Below are positions 24,798 to 33,426 of a stretch of DNA of 64,000 nucleotides, one piece after another. Location of the stretch: assembly GCF_003231305.1 (NCBI RefSeq), contig NZ_QKVM01000013.1, positions 1 through 64,000 of the forward strand. The letters run 5' to 3'. Under the pieces are notes generated by a model. It was not told the DNA's origin. It saw only the letters and a list, made by a program, of their open reading frames with translations, and ran no database searches. Every line of letters starts with the position of its first letter. The first letter of the stretch is position 1. The position numbers were made by a program, and so were the translations under genes. The DNA comes from Pseudomonas sichuanensis. GTDB taxonomy: Bacteria > Pseudomonadota > Gammaproteobacteria > Pseudomonadales > Pseudomonadaceae.

Positions 24798-24818
24798 GGG
24801 GGCAAGCCCGCTCCCACA
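24798..24818. repeat. Single REP unit between arcB and arcC
   Basis: One unpaired copy of GGGGCAAGCCCGCTCCCAC in the gap between two co-directional arc genes. Confidence 0.8.
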
Positions 24819-24823
24819 AGGCG

Positions 24824-25834
24824 TTACAGATCAGCCAGGGTCGACACCAGGATCGCCTTGATCGTGTGCATGCGGTTTTCCGCCTGCTCGAAGGCAATGC
24901 ACGCCGGCGACTCGAACACGTCATCGGTCACTTCGATGCCGTTGGCCAGGTGCGGGTACTGTTCGGCGATCTGCTTGCCGACCTTGGTGTCGGAGTTGTG
25001 GAATGCCGGCAGGCAGTGCATGAACTTGGTGCGCGGGTTGCCGGTGGCCTTCATCAGCTCCTTGTTCACCTGGTAGGGCAGCAGTTGCTGGATGCGTTCG
25101 CCCCAGGCTTCGACCGGCTCGCCCATCGATACCCAGACGTCGGTGTGAACGAAGTCCACGCCTTTGACCGCGGCTTTCGGGTCTTCGGTGAGGGTGATGC
25201 GGGCACCGCTCTCTTCTGCGTATTTCTTGCAACGCTCGACCAGGTCGTCATGGGGCCACAGCGCCTTGGGCGCGGCGATGCGCACGTCCATGCCGAGCTT
25301 GGCGCCGATCAGCAGCAGCGAGTTGCCCATGTTGTTGCGGGCATCGCCCAGGTAGGCGTAGCTGATGTCGTGCAGCGGCTTGTCGCTGTTCTCGCGCATG
25401 GTCAGCACGTCGGCGATCATCTGGGTCGGGTGGTATTCGTCGGTCAGGCCGTTGAACACCGGCACGCCGGCGAACTTGGCCAGCTCTTCGACGATCTCCT
25501 GCTTGAAGCCACGGTACTCGATGGCGTCGTACATGCGCCCGAGCACGCGGGCGGTGTCCTTCATGCTTTCCTTGTGGCCGATCTGCGAGGAATTGGGGTC
25601 GATGTAGGTGACATTGGCGCCCTGGTCGTAGGCGGCGACTTCGAAGGCGCAGCGGGTGCGGGTCGAGGTCTTCTCGAAGATCAGGGCGATGTTGTTGCCC
25701 TTCAGGTGCTGCTGCTCGGTGCCGGTGTACTTGGCGCGCTTGAGGTCGCGGGACAGGTCCAGCAGGTAGCGCAGCTCGCGGGTGGTGTGGTGCTCGAGGC
25801 TGAGCAGGTTGCGGTTATGGATGTTGAACGCCAT
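24824..25834 (-). CDS. arcB: Catabolic ornithine carbamoyltransferase ArcB
   Basis: Predicted 336-aa enzyme that phosphorolyses citrulline to ornithine and carbamoyl phosphate. It carries the carbamoyl-phosphate motif STRTRCAFE, the HCLPAFH motif with the catalytic Cys, and the FMHCLP context. The length is that of the catabolic branch. It follows arcA by 69 bp in the operon arcD-arcA-arcB-arcC. Its 25-residue N-terminus [20 protein letters not shown] is typical of the catabolic enzyme. Confidence 0.96.
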   Translation of the reverse strand: MAFNIHNRNLLSLEHHTTRELRYLLDLSRDLKRAKYTGTEQQHLKGNNIALIFEKTSTRTRCAFEVAAYDQGANVTYIDPNSSQIGHKESMKDTARVLGRMYDAIEYRGFKQEIVEELAKFAGVPVFNGLTDEYHPTQMIADVLTMRENSDKPLHDISYAYLGDARNNMGNSLLLIGAKLGMDVRIAAPKALWPHDDLVERCKKYAEESGARITLTEDPKAAVKGVDFVHTDVWVSMGEPVEAWGERIQQLLPYQVNKELMKATGNPRTKFMHCLPAFHNSDTKVGKQIAEQYPHLANGIEVTDDVFESPACIAFEQAENRMHTIKAILVSTLADL

Positions 25835-25903
25835 GACATTTCTCCTTGAGTTTGGTGAACGCTCCGGCCGCCGCTTTGTGAGGGCGGCCGGGGGTAATGG
25901 GCG

Positions 25904-27157
25904 TTAGTAATCGATTGGGTCACGTACGATCGGGCAGGTCATGCAGTGGCCGCCGCCCCGGCCCCGGCCCAGCTCGCCGGCGCTGATGGTGATGACTTCG
26001 ATACCGGCCTTGCGCAGCAGGGTGTTGGTGTAGGTGTTGCGGTCGTAGCCGATGACCACGCCTGGCTCGATGGCCACCACGTTGTTGCCGTCATCCCACT
26101 GTTCGCGCTCGGCGGCGAAGCTGTTGCCGCCGGTCTCGACCACGCGCAGCTTGACCCCGAGTTGTTCGCCGACCACTTCGATGAACGACTTGTTCTCGCG
26201 GCGCACGTCCATGCCGTAAGGCTTGCTCTCGTCCGGGCGAATGATGAACGGCACGATCTCCTTGACCACTTCCGGGAAGACCGTGACCAGGTCGCGGTCG
26301 CAGAAGCTGAACACGGTGTCCAGGTGCATGGCTGCGCGGGACTTGGGCAGCCCGGCGACGATGACTTTTTCCACCGCGCCCTTGGCGAACAGGTTCTGCG
26401 CCAGTTGGCCGATGGCCTGGCGCGAGGTGCGCTCGCCCATGCCGATGAGCACGATGCCATTGCCGATCGGCATCACGTCGCCGCCTTCGAGGGTGGCCTT
26501 GCCATGGTCCTTGTCGGGGTCGCCGTACCAGACCTGGAAGTCGGCGCCGGTGAATTCCTTGTGGAATTTGTAGATGGCGGTGGTCAGCAGGGTTTCCTGG
26601 CGTCGCGCCGGCCAGTACATCGGGTTGAGCGTCACGCCGCCGTAGATCCAGCAGGTGGTGTCGCGGGTGAACTGGGTGTTGGGCAGCGGGTCGAGCAGGA
26701 AGCTGGAGTGGCCCAGGTAGTCGCGGTACATCTTGATCACGCTGGCGCCTTCGCTGTCAGGCAGGTCTTCACCGGCCACGCCGCCGATCAGGAACTCGGC
26801 CAGCTTGCGCGGCTCCAGGCTTTCGAGCCAACTGCGCACTTCGTTGGTGAGGCCGACGCCGACGGAGTCGGAGGTGATCTTGCGGTCGAGGATCCACTTC
26901 AGCGCATCGGGCTGCTGGACGATGTCGGTCAGCAGGTTGTGCATTTCCAGCACATCGACGCCGCGCTCGCGCATCTTGGTGACGAAGTCGAAGTGGTCGC
27001 GCTTGGCCTGGTCGACCCAGATCACGTCGTCGAACAGCAGCTCGTCGCAGTTGCTCGGGGTCAGGCGCTTGTGCGCCAGGCCTGGCGAGCAAACCATCAC
27101 TTTGCGCAGTTTGCCGGCTTCGGAGTGGACGCCGTATTTCTGTTTCTCAGTGGACAT
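25904..27157 (-). CDS. arcA: Arginine deiminase ArcA
   Basis: Predicted 417-aa deiminase that converts arginine to citrulline and ammonia, the first step of fermentative ATP production. The nucleophilic cysteine lies in the C-terminal [17 protein letters not shown]. Other family blocks are [35 protein letters not shown] and [12 protein letters not shown] with its His and Asp. It starts 33 bp after arcD. The complete arcDABC set supports anaerobic survival on arginine. Confidence 0.97.
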   Translation of the reverse strand: MSTEKQKYGVHSEAGKLRKVMVCSPGLAHKRLTPSNCDELLFDDVIWVDQAKRDHFDFVTKMRERGVDVLEMHNLLTDIVQQPDALKWILDRKITSDSVGVGLTNEVRSWLESLEPRKLAEFLIGGVAGEDLPDSEGASVIKMYRDYLGHSSFLLDPLPNTQFTRDTTCWIYGGVTLNPMYWPARRQETLLTTAIYKFHKEFTGADFQVWYGDPDKDHGKATLEGGDVMPIGNGIVLIGMGERTSRQAIGQLAQNLFAKGAVEKVIVAGLPKSRAAMHLDTVFSFCDRDLVTVFPEVVKEIVPFIIRPDESKPYGMDVRRENKSFIEVVGEQLGVKLRVVETGGNSFAAEREQWDDGNNVVAIEPGVVIGYDRNTYTNTLLRKAGIEVITISAGELGRGRGGGHCMTCPIVRDPIDY

Positions 27158-27190
27158 GGTTCATTCCTCCAGTAAAGCGAAGACAGGTGT

Positions 27191-28618
27191 TCAAAGGGTC
27201 AGGAAGCCGTCGTACAAGCCGTAGGCCGCCACCAGGGCGCCCACCACCACGGCGGCGAAGATGAGTTTTTCGATGCTGGTGAAAATCGGCTGGCCCACTT
27301 CGCGCTTGGCCTTGGCGAACAGGATGGCGCCAGGGGCGTACAGCAGGGCCGAGAGCAGCAGGTACTTCACGCCGCCGGCATACAGCAGCCAGATCGCGTA
27401 GATCAGGGCGATGCCGCCGATGATCAGATCTTTCTTGCGTTCGGCCAGGGCCTGCTCGTAGGTCTCGCTGCGCCAGGCCAGCAGGAAGGCGTAGGCCGCC
27501 GACCACAGGTAGGGCACCAGGATCATCGAGGTGGCGAGGTAGATCAGCGACAGGTAGGTGCTGTTGGAGAACAGCGTGATCACCAGGAAGATCTGCACCA
27601 TGGCGTTGGTCAGCCACAGGGCGTTGGCCGGCACCTGGTTGGCGTTCTCGCGGCGCAGGAACTCCGGCATGGTGTGGTCCTTGGCGGCGGCGAACATGAT
27701 CTCGGCGCACAGCAGCACCCACGACAGCAGCGCCCCCAGCAGCGAGATGATCAGGCCGACGCTGATCAGCACCGCCCCCCAGTGGCCGACCACATGTTCA
27801 AGCACGGCGGCCATGGACGGGTTCTGCAGCTTGGCCAGTTCCGGCTGGGTCATCACCCCCAGCGACAGCACGTTGACCAGCACCAGGAACAGCAGCACGG
27901 TGACGAAACCGATGACCGTGGCCTTGCCCACATCGGAGCGTTTTTCGGCGCGGGAGGAGAAGATGCTCGCGCCCTCGATGCCGATGAACACCCACACGGT
28001 GACCAGCATCATGTTGCGCACCTGGTTCATCACGCTGCCCAGCTCCGGCGTACCGACGGCCCAGATATCAGCGGTGAAGATGTCGAGCCGGAAGGCGAAC
28101 AGGCAGATCAGCGCGAACAGCGCCAGCGGCACGACCTTGGCCACGGTGGTGACCAGGTTGATGAACGCCGCTTCCTTGATGCCGCGCAGCACCAGGAAGT
28201 GCACGGCCCACAGCAGGATCGAGGCACCGATCACCGCCGCCGGCGTATTGCCTTCGCCGAAGATCGGGAAGAAATACCCCAGGGTGCTGAACAGCAGCAC
28301 GAAGTAGCCGACGTTGCCCAGCCAGGCGCTGATCCAGTAGCCCCAGGCGGACGAGAAACCCATGTAATCGCCGAAACCGGCCTTGGCGTAGGCGTAAACA
28401 CCGCCGTCAAGATCAGGTTTGCGGTTGGCCAGGGTCTGGAACACAAAGGCGAGGGTGAGCATGCCCACCGCGGTGATGGCCCAGCCGATCAGCACGGCTC
28501 CAACGCCGGCGCTGGCGGCCATGTTTTGCGGCAGCGAGAAGATCCCGCCGCCAATCATCGAGCCGACGACAAGTGCAACAAGTGCACCCAATTTTAGTTT
28601 TGCGGGAGAATCAGACAT
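27191..28618 (-). CDS. arcD: Arginine/ornithine antiporter ArcD
   Basis: Predicted 475-aa inner-membrane antiporter of the APC superfamily, about 12 membrane segments, exchanging external arginine for ornithine. The first segment has the APC signature VGSMIGGGIFSLPQNMA. It is the first gene of the arc operon, with GGAG before the ATG. A promoter with an ANR-type site lies just upstream. A close paralogue of the same length is transcribed in the opposite direction from the same intergenic region. Confidence 0.95.
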   Translation of the reverse strand: MSDSPAKLKLGALVALVVGSMIGGGIFSLPQNMAASAGVGAVLIGWAITAVGMLTLAFVFQTLANRKPDLDGGVYAYAKAGFGDYMGFSSAWGYWISAWLGNVGYFVLLFSTLGYFFPIFGEGNTPAAVIGASILLWAVHFLVLRGIKEAAFINLVTTVAKVVPLALFALICLFAFRLDIFTADIWAVGTPELGSVMNQVRNMMLVTVWVFIGIEGASIFSSRAEKRSDVGKATVIGFVTVLLFLVLVNVLSLGVMTQPELAKLQNPSMAAVLEHVVGHWGAVLISVGLIISLLGALLSWVLLCAEIMFAAAKDHTMPEFLRRENANQVPANALWLTNAMVQIFLVITLFSNSTYLSLIYLATSMILVPYLWSAAYAFLLAWRSETYEQALAERKKDLIIGGIALIYAIWLLYAGGVKYLLLSALLYAPGAILFAKAKREVGQPIFTSIEKLIFAAVVVGALVAAYGLYDGFLTL

Positions 28619-28679
28619 TTAACGACTCCGTACCAGGAGAAAGTTGACTTCAGAATAAATCTGACGCCTGGGTCATTAG

Positions 28680-28693
28680 CTGATTTAGATCAG
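28680..28693 (-). promoter_or_regulatory. ANR/FNR-type binding site of the arc operon
   Basis: CTGATTTAGATCAG resembles TTGAT-N4-ATCAA with one change in each half. It lies 62-75 bp before the arcD ATG, so a start site about 41 bp from its centre would leave a short leader. ANR activation of arcDABC in low oxygen is established in P. aeruginosa. Confidence 0.7.
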
Positions 28694-28702
28694 TTCATGC
28701 CG

Positions 28703-28731
28703 ACATGAAGGGTTAAAAAGACCCTTCATGT
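28703..28731. other. Perfect 11-bp inverted repeat
   Basis: ACATGAAGGGT (28703-28713) and ACCCTTCATGT (28721-28731) with loop TAAAAAG. It lies upstream of the ANR-type site relative to arcD. It has no T run. It could be an operator or an RNA hairpin. Confidence 0.6.
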
Positions 28732-28979
28732 ACCTCCTGGAGGATGCCGACAGCTCTGCTGCAAGCCTTGTGCACTGGCACCTCCGTGTCCATCTAGAGC
28801 AAACGCTCCGTTTTGCCTGCGCTATGAAGCTAGCCGTTTCTGGATATTTCGCAAATTTTTCACAAGATTGAGTGATGGCCATGCGCCATGCGCGAGAAAG
28901 TCCGATAAAACCCTGCGCGTCGTGCGCTTTTAGTTAGACAAATGAGTTATGAGTGAACTAGCTTTAATGTCCTGCATTA

Positions 28980-29005
28980 ATATAAATATGCTGTAACATT
29001 TATAT
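28980..29005. promoter_or_regulatory. AT-rich inverted repeat near the second antiporter
   Basis: ATATAAAT (28980-28987) and ATTTATAT (28998-29005), 50 bp before the plus-strand permease start. It is a candidate promoter/operator region; TATAAA could serve as a -10. Confidence 0.4.
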
Positions 29006-29055
29006 GCGTTAGATCGAAATTTCATGCGCCGCACGGGCCAGAGGGGAGAAGCGCC

Positions 29056-30483
29056 ATGAGCGAACCGGGACAGAAGCTGCGCCTAGGCGCCCTGATCGCG
29101 CTGGTGGTCGGCTCGATGATTGGTGGCGGGATCTTCTCGCTGCCACAGAACATGGCGGCGCGCGCCGACGTCGGCGCCGTGCTGATCGGCTGGAGCATCA
29201 CCGCGGTGGGCATGCTGGCGCTGGCCTTCGTGTTCCAGACCCTGGCAAACCGCAAGCCGGAGCTGGACTCGGGGGTGTACGCCTACGCCAAGGCCGGCTT
29301 CGGCAACTACATGGGCTTTTCGTCCGCCTGGGGCTATTGGATCAGCGCCTGGCTGGGTAACGTCGGCTACTTCGTGTTGCTGTTCAGCACCTTGGGTTTC
29401 TATTTCCCGGCGTTCGGTGAGGGCAATACGCCGCTGGCCATCGGCTGCGCCTCGCTGCTGCTGTGGGCGGTGCATTTCCTGGTACTGCGCGGCATCAAGG
29501 AGGCGGCGTTCATCAACCAGGTGACCACCGTGGCGAAAGTGGTGCCGCTGCTGATGTTCATCGTGATTGCCGCGTTCGCTTTTCGTGCCGATATCTTCAC
29601 CCGCGACATCTGGGGCTTGAGCAACCCCAAGTTCGGCAGCGTGCTGGAACAGGTGCGCAACATGATGCTGGTGACGGTGTTCGTGTTCATCGGTATCGAG
29701 GGCGCCAGCGTGTACTCCGGCCGTGCCGAGCGCCGATCGGACGTGGGCAAGGCCACGGTGGTGGGCTTTCTCGGGGTGCTGGCGCTGCTGGTGCTGGTCA
29801 ACGTGCTGTCGCTGGGGGTGATGACCCAGCCGGAACTGGCCGGGCTGCAGAACCCGTCGCTGGCCTCGGTGCTGGAACACATCGTCGGGCCGTGGGGCGC
29901 GCTGCTGATCAGCATCGGGCTGGCGGTGTCGCTGCTAGGCGCGTTGTTGTCCTGGGCGCTGCTGTGCGCCGAGATCCTGTTCGCCACCGCCCGCGACAAG
30001 ACCATGCCGCGCTTCCTTGCCCGGGAAAACGCCAACCACGTGCCGGCCAATGCGCTGTGGCTGACCAACGTGATGATCCAGGGTTTCCTGTTGATCACGC
30101 TGTTCTCGGCGGGGACCTACACCAGCCTGATCTACCTGGCGTCATCGATGATCCTGGTGCCGTACTTCTGGTCGGCGGCCTATGCGGTGTTGCTGGCGTT
30201 GCGCGGCGACAGCTATCAAGGCCAGCCCAGCGTACGCCGCAAGGACCTGCTGGTGGCGCTGATCGCCTTGCTGTACGCGGTCTGGCTGCTGTATGCCGGT
30301 GGGCTCAAGTACGTGCTGCTGTCTGCGTTGCTGTACGCGCCGGGGGTGATCCTGTTTGCCCGGGCCAGGCGCGAGCAGGGGGAGGCGCTGTTCACCTCGT
30401 GGGAAAAGCTGATCTTCGCGGGGGTGCTGGCGGGCGCGGGGCTGGCGGCGTATGCGTTGTATTCGGGGCTGTTGAGTCTGTGA
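29056..30483 (+). CDS. ArcD-like arginine/ornithine antiporter paralogue
   Basis: Predicted 475-aa APC-superfamily antiporter, same length as ArcD and nearly collinear with it over the whole chain (VVGSMIGGGIFSLPQNMAA, GYWISAWLGNVGYFVLLFSTLG, VLVNVLSLGVMTQPELA are shared). It has about 12 membrane segments. It is divergent from arcD across 437 bp. It is preceded by GAGGGGAGAA at Shine-Dalgarno distance. No arginine catabolic gene follows it, so it is a stand-alone transport gene; substrate (arginine/ornithine or another basic amino acid) is inferred from similarity to ArcD. Confidence 0.9.
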   Translation: MSEPGQKLRLGALIALVVGSMIGGGIFSLPQNMAARADVGAVLIGWSITAVGMLALAFVFQTLANRKPELDSGVYAYAKAGFGNYMGFSSAWGYWISAWLGNVGYFVLLFSTLGFYFPAFGEGNTPLAIGCASLLLWAVHFLVLRGIKEAAFINQVTTVAKVVPLLMFIVIAAFAFRADIFTRDIWGLSNPKFGSVLEQVRNMMLVTVFVFIGIEGASVYSGRAERRSDVGKATVVGFLGVLALLVLVNVLSLGVMTQPELAGLQNPSLASVLEHIVGPWGALLISIGLAVSLLGALLSWALLCAEILFATARDKTMPRFLARENANHVPANALWLTNVMIQGFLLITLFSAGTYTSLIYLASSMILVPYFWSAAYAVLLALRGDSYQGQPSVRRKDLLVALIALLYAVWLLYAGGLKYVLLSALLYAPGVILFARARREQGEALFTSWEKLIFAGVLAGAGLAAYALYSGLLSL

Positions 30484-30503
30484 AACGCGCATGACGCGCC
30501 TTC

Positions 30504-30590
30504 TGTAGGAGCGGCCTTGCGCCGCGAAAGGGCTGTGCAGGGTGGCACGGGCTTCGCCCGTGTTCGCGGGGCAAGCCCGCTCCCACAGGG
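30504..30590. repeat. REP-like pair of mixed classes
   Basis: TGTAGGAGCGGCCTTGCGCC followed by TTCGCGGGGCAAGCCCGC in inverse orientation, after the second antiporter gene. Confidence 0.75.
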
Positions 30591-30665
30591 ATCGCGCTGG
30601 CTTTAGCAGTTGAGCAAGACAGTTGCTCCTACACAGAGAATGCGCGTTGAGTGGTAGAAGATGCG

Positions 30666-32012
30666 TCACCACTGAGTAGTGGCCGAACCCAGCTCGCAAC
30701 TCCCTCGTGCCCACCCCATCACCGCCGTGCCCACCTGCAGCGGCCCTTTGATCCGCTGCGCCGCACCCCATGGTGTGTGCTCGATGTGCGGCTCGAGATC
30801 CGCGGCTGTCTCCGTCGCCAGCGGCAAGTCTTCTTCCACCGTTCCGCGTTCGACCAGCAGTGCCGCGGTACGCGCCAGCGACAGCCGCGCCTGGCACCCC
30901 TGGCCGCTGCCTAAACGCTCGGTCAGCGCGCGGATCGCCTCCGCCGCCATCAGGTAGCCAGTGGCATGGTCCAGCGCCTGCACCGGCAGCGGCACAGGCC
31001 GATCCGCTTGTTGCCAGCGCATGCCTTCGTGGGCGATGCCGGTGCTCATCTGCACCAGGCTGTCGAAGCCGCGGCGGTCCTGCCAGGGGCCATCCCAGCC
31101 ATAGGCGTTCAGGCCCACATCGATGAGCCCGGGGTTGAGTTGGCGGCGACGTTCGGCACCCACTCCCAGCCGTTCGAGCGCATCGGCGCGGTAGCCGTGG
31201 ACCAGGATATCGGCCTCGCTCAGCAGGCGCTCGAATACCTGGCGATCAGCCTGTGCCCGCAAATCCAGGCGCGCGCAGCGCTTGCCCAGGGTGACTTCCG
31301 CCGCCAGCGAAGGCTCGTCCCAGCCGGGTGGGTCGAGGCGCAATACCTCGGCGCCGAACGCGGCCAGCAAGCGGGTGGCAACGGGGCCGGCGATGATGCG
31401 GGTGAGGTCGAGCACCTTCACCCCGGCCAACGGCCTGGCTGGGTTGCCCAGCCAGGCCCGTGTCGGCCCGGCGAAGGCCTGGCGCAGGATCAGCGGTTGC
31501 CGGTTGACCGCCTGGCCCTGGGGATGGGCGCACCATTGCGGCCAACTGCGCATGCGCGCCGCGCAGCCACCGGCTGCGACCACCGCGGCTTCAAGGGCAT
31601 CGCCTTCCCATGTGGCCACCTCGCGGGCGACGCTGGCGTGCTCGGCGTCGGTGCCGAGCACCTGCAAGGCTGCGGCACGATGGTGCGGGGCATTGGTGTG
31701 CAGACGGATCCAGCCGTCGCGGGTTGGGTAGTCGCCGGCGATGGCGTCCCACAATGGCGGGAGTTGCCAGCCGTGGGGGCGCAGACTGGTGGCGAACCAG
31801 AATGAGGCCAGGCGGCGGTCGATCCGCACCGCTGGGCAAGCGCCCGTCTGGCTTTCCAGCAGTTGGGCCAGGGCCAGGCCGCAGGCGGCAATGCTGGCGG
31901 TGGCCAGTTCGCTCACGGCAAAGGTCGAGGGCAGTGCGCCGACCCCTTGCCAGCGCGCAGCGGCGGGGTCGAGGCTCAGGGACTGGGCGATGGTGTCGAG
32001 CAACGGCTGCAT
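30666..32012 (-). CDS. CaiB/BaiF-type CoA transferase family protein
   Basis: Predicted 448-aa family III CoA-transferase. The family block LAGVKVLDLTRIIAGPVATRLLAAFGAEVLRLDPP is intact, followed by the CoA-site LRAQADRQVFERLLSEADILVHGYRADAL. In this family the catalytic Asp sits after the GxGQ/HGY region. The N-terminal 190 residues are a less typical half, so this may be a two-part member. Start ATG 32012 has AAGGAGGA. Its substrate is unknown and no acyl-CoA pathway gene is adjacent. Confidence 0.85.
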   Translation of the reverse strand: MQPLLDTIAQSLSLDPAAARWQGVGALPSTFAVSELATASIAACGLALAQLLESQTGACPAVRIDRRLASFWFATSLRPHGWQLPPLWDAIAGDYPTRDGWIRLHTNAPHHRAAALQVLGTDAEHASVAREVATWEGDALEAAVVAAGGCAARMRSWPQWCAHPQGQAVNRQPLILRQAFAGPTRAWLGNPARPLAGVKVLDLTRIIAGPVATRLLAAFGAEVLRLDPPGWDEPSLAAEVTLGKRCARLDLRAQADRQVFERLLSEADILVHGYRADALERLGVGAERRRQLNPGLIDVGLNAYGWDGPWQDRRGFDSLVQMSTGIAHEGMRWQQADRPVPLPVQALDHATGYLMAAEAIRALTERLGSGQGCQARLSLARTAALLVERGTVEEDLPLATETAADLEPHIEHTPWGAAQRIKGPLQVGTAVMGWARGSCELGSATTQW

Positions 32013-32070
32013 GCAGGGTCCTCCTTGCTGGGACCTATTGCAGTACATCCGCCAGCGCTGTGCAAACCCC

Positions 32071-32484
32071 TCAGCGTTGCAGTTCGACGGAGCCTGGGGT
32101 GGTCGGCCGCTCCGGGCGCGACCAGATCCACAGGTTGCCCAGGGTCATGCCGGCGATGGCCAGGTAGACCGGCCAGTGGTGTTCGAGAAAGGTCAGCATC
32201 AGCCCCGCGCACAGCAGCATGCTCAGGGTCGCGCTGACCTTGGCGCGACGCTGGATCACCCGGCCATTGCGCCAGTTGTACAGGATCGGCCCGAACAACC
32301 GATGGTTCTCCAGCCAGGCGGACAGCCGCGGCGAACTGCGGGTGGCGGCCCAGGCGGCGAGCAGGATGAATTCGGTGGTGGGCAGGCCGGGGATGACGAT
32401 GGCAACCAGGCCGATCCCTAGGCTGACATAAGCCAGGATCGCGTAGAGCAGCCGGGACACTTTGGAGCGGGCGAGTCGGGTCAT
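32071..32484 (-). CDS. DUF454 / YbaN-like inner-membrane protein
   Basis: Predicted 137-aa membrane protein with three hydrophobic segments. YAILAYVSLGIGLVAIVIPGLPTTEFILLAAWAATRSSPRL and the following NGRVIQRRAKVSAT are the signature of the YbaN (DUF454) family. Start ATG 32484 gives the family length. In several pseudomonads this gene sits next to heme oxygenase, as here (49 bp gap), which suggests a role linked to heme or iron, but no function is established. Confidence 0.85.
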   Translation of the reverse strand: MTRLARSKVSRLLYAILAYVSLGIGLVAIVIPGLPTTEFILLAAWAATRSSPRLSAWLENHRLFGPILYNWRNGRVIQRRAKVSATLSMLLCAGLMLTFLEHHWPVYLAIAGMTLGNLWIWSRPERPTTPGSVELQR

Positions 32485-32533
32485 GGTCTCACTACAGCGG
32501 TGCGGCCGCCCGCGGGCGGCCGGGTGAAGCGTG

Positions 32534-33136
32534 TCAGGCCAGCGCGGCGTCGGTGGCGTAGGCATGCTTGAGCAGCTCGGTGAAGCGCTCGAAGGCGGCG
32601 ACCGCGCCACGTTCGGCGGCGGCGTCTTCCTCGGGCGACAGGGCCTGGCTGTCGAGAATGCGGGTGAACTGCTTCCAGCCTTCGGCGCGGCCACCTTCCG
32701 GCTCGCCCAGGTGACGGGCACCGAAGCTGTCGGACAGTTCCAGCGCCACGGCGCGCTTGATCAGGAATGCGGCGCCCAGTTTGGAGCCTTCGGAGACGAA
32801 GATCCAGCCCAGCGCTTCACCCAGGCTCGGGTTCTGCAGGGCGCCGGCGATGGGGGCCGGCACTTCGGTGTCGAGGTCGGCAAGGTCCAGGCGAGCCTGT
32901 TCGGCGCGGCAGCGCGCCGCCAGGTCGGGGACGATGGCGATCAATTGCGGGTCGTTGTACAGGGCCTGCAGTTCCGACTGGAACAGGTACTGGGCGACCA
33001 CGAAGCGGGCGAAGCTCTCGCGGCTGTCGAACGGCTTGTGCGACTTGACCAGGGCGTCCAGCTCGGTGTGCGGGGCGTGGGTGACCTGGTTCAGGCGCTG
33101 GGAGCGCAGGGCGGCGCGCTCGGAGGAGGTGGACAT
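32534..33136 (-). CDS. hemO: Heme oxygenase, HemO/PigA type
   Basis: Predicted 200-aa heme-degrading enzyme that opens heme to biliverdin and frees iron. It matches the HemO layout of P. aeruginosa: LRSQRLNQVTHAPHTELDALV with the proximal His at about residue 23, then EALGWIFVSEGSKLGAAFL and FGARHLGEPEGGRAEGWKQF. Start ATG 33136 is chosen by an AAGGA site 8 nt upstream; ATG 33145 is less well placed. It lies downstream of a TonB heme-receptor gene, so heme iron imported by that receptor would be released here. Confidence 0.93.
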   Translation of the reverse strand: MSTSSERAALRSQRLNQVTHAPHTELDALVKSHKPFDSRESFARFVVAQYLFQSELQALYNDPQLIAIVPDLAARCRAEQARLDLADLDTEVPAPIAGALQNPSLGEALGWIFVSEGSKLGAAFLIKRAVALELSDSFGARHLGEPEGGRAEGWKQFTRILDSQALSPEEDAAAERGAVAAFERFTELLKHAYATDAALA

Positions 33137-33257
33137 CGGGGGCATCCTTGGGAAATGGGTTGTCTAGTGATAAGACGAAACAGATGACGCACGACAGTAA
33201 AAAAACCTCATCTGGGAAGTTGAATCATTCGTCGGACGCAGAAGTGGCGTCGCCCCT

Positions 33258-33406
33258 ATCGCCGGCAAGCCGGCTCCCACCTGACCGCGCCGAACTCAAG
33301 ACCTGCACTCAGGCTGTTTGAATGGCGAGCAAGACAGTTGCTCCCACAGGTGAGCGCCCGCCTCGGGCTGGGCGCTTTGTCTGTGGGAGCCGGCTTGCCG
33401 GCGATA
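33258..33406. repeat. REP inverted pair, wide spacer
   Basis: CGCCGGCAAGCCGGCTCCCAC (33260-33280) and its inverse at 33382-33405, between the heme receptor and heme oxygenase. A GCAAGACAGTTGCTCC hairpin lies between. Confidence 0.8.
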
Positions 33407-33426
33407 GGGGCTGCACCGATTTCGAA

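Larger units (their letters stand above)
28619..29055. other. 437-bp divergent control region between two ArcD paralogues
   Basis: No gene seen. It holds an ANR-type site facing arcD, an 11-bp perfect inverted repeat, a GC-poor region near the plus-strand permease and a second inverted repeat there. On the minus strand TTTATT (within 28650-28665) could be the arcD -10. Confidence 0.6.

Noticed and set aside
30544..30559. TGGCACGGGCTTCGCC as a sigma-54 promoter
   Set aside because: The -12 half (TTGC) is missing and no gene starts downstream on that strand.
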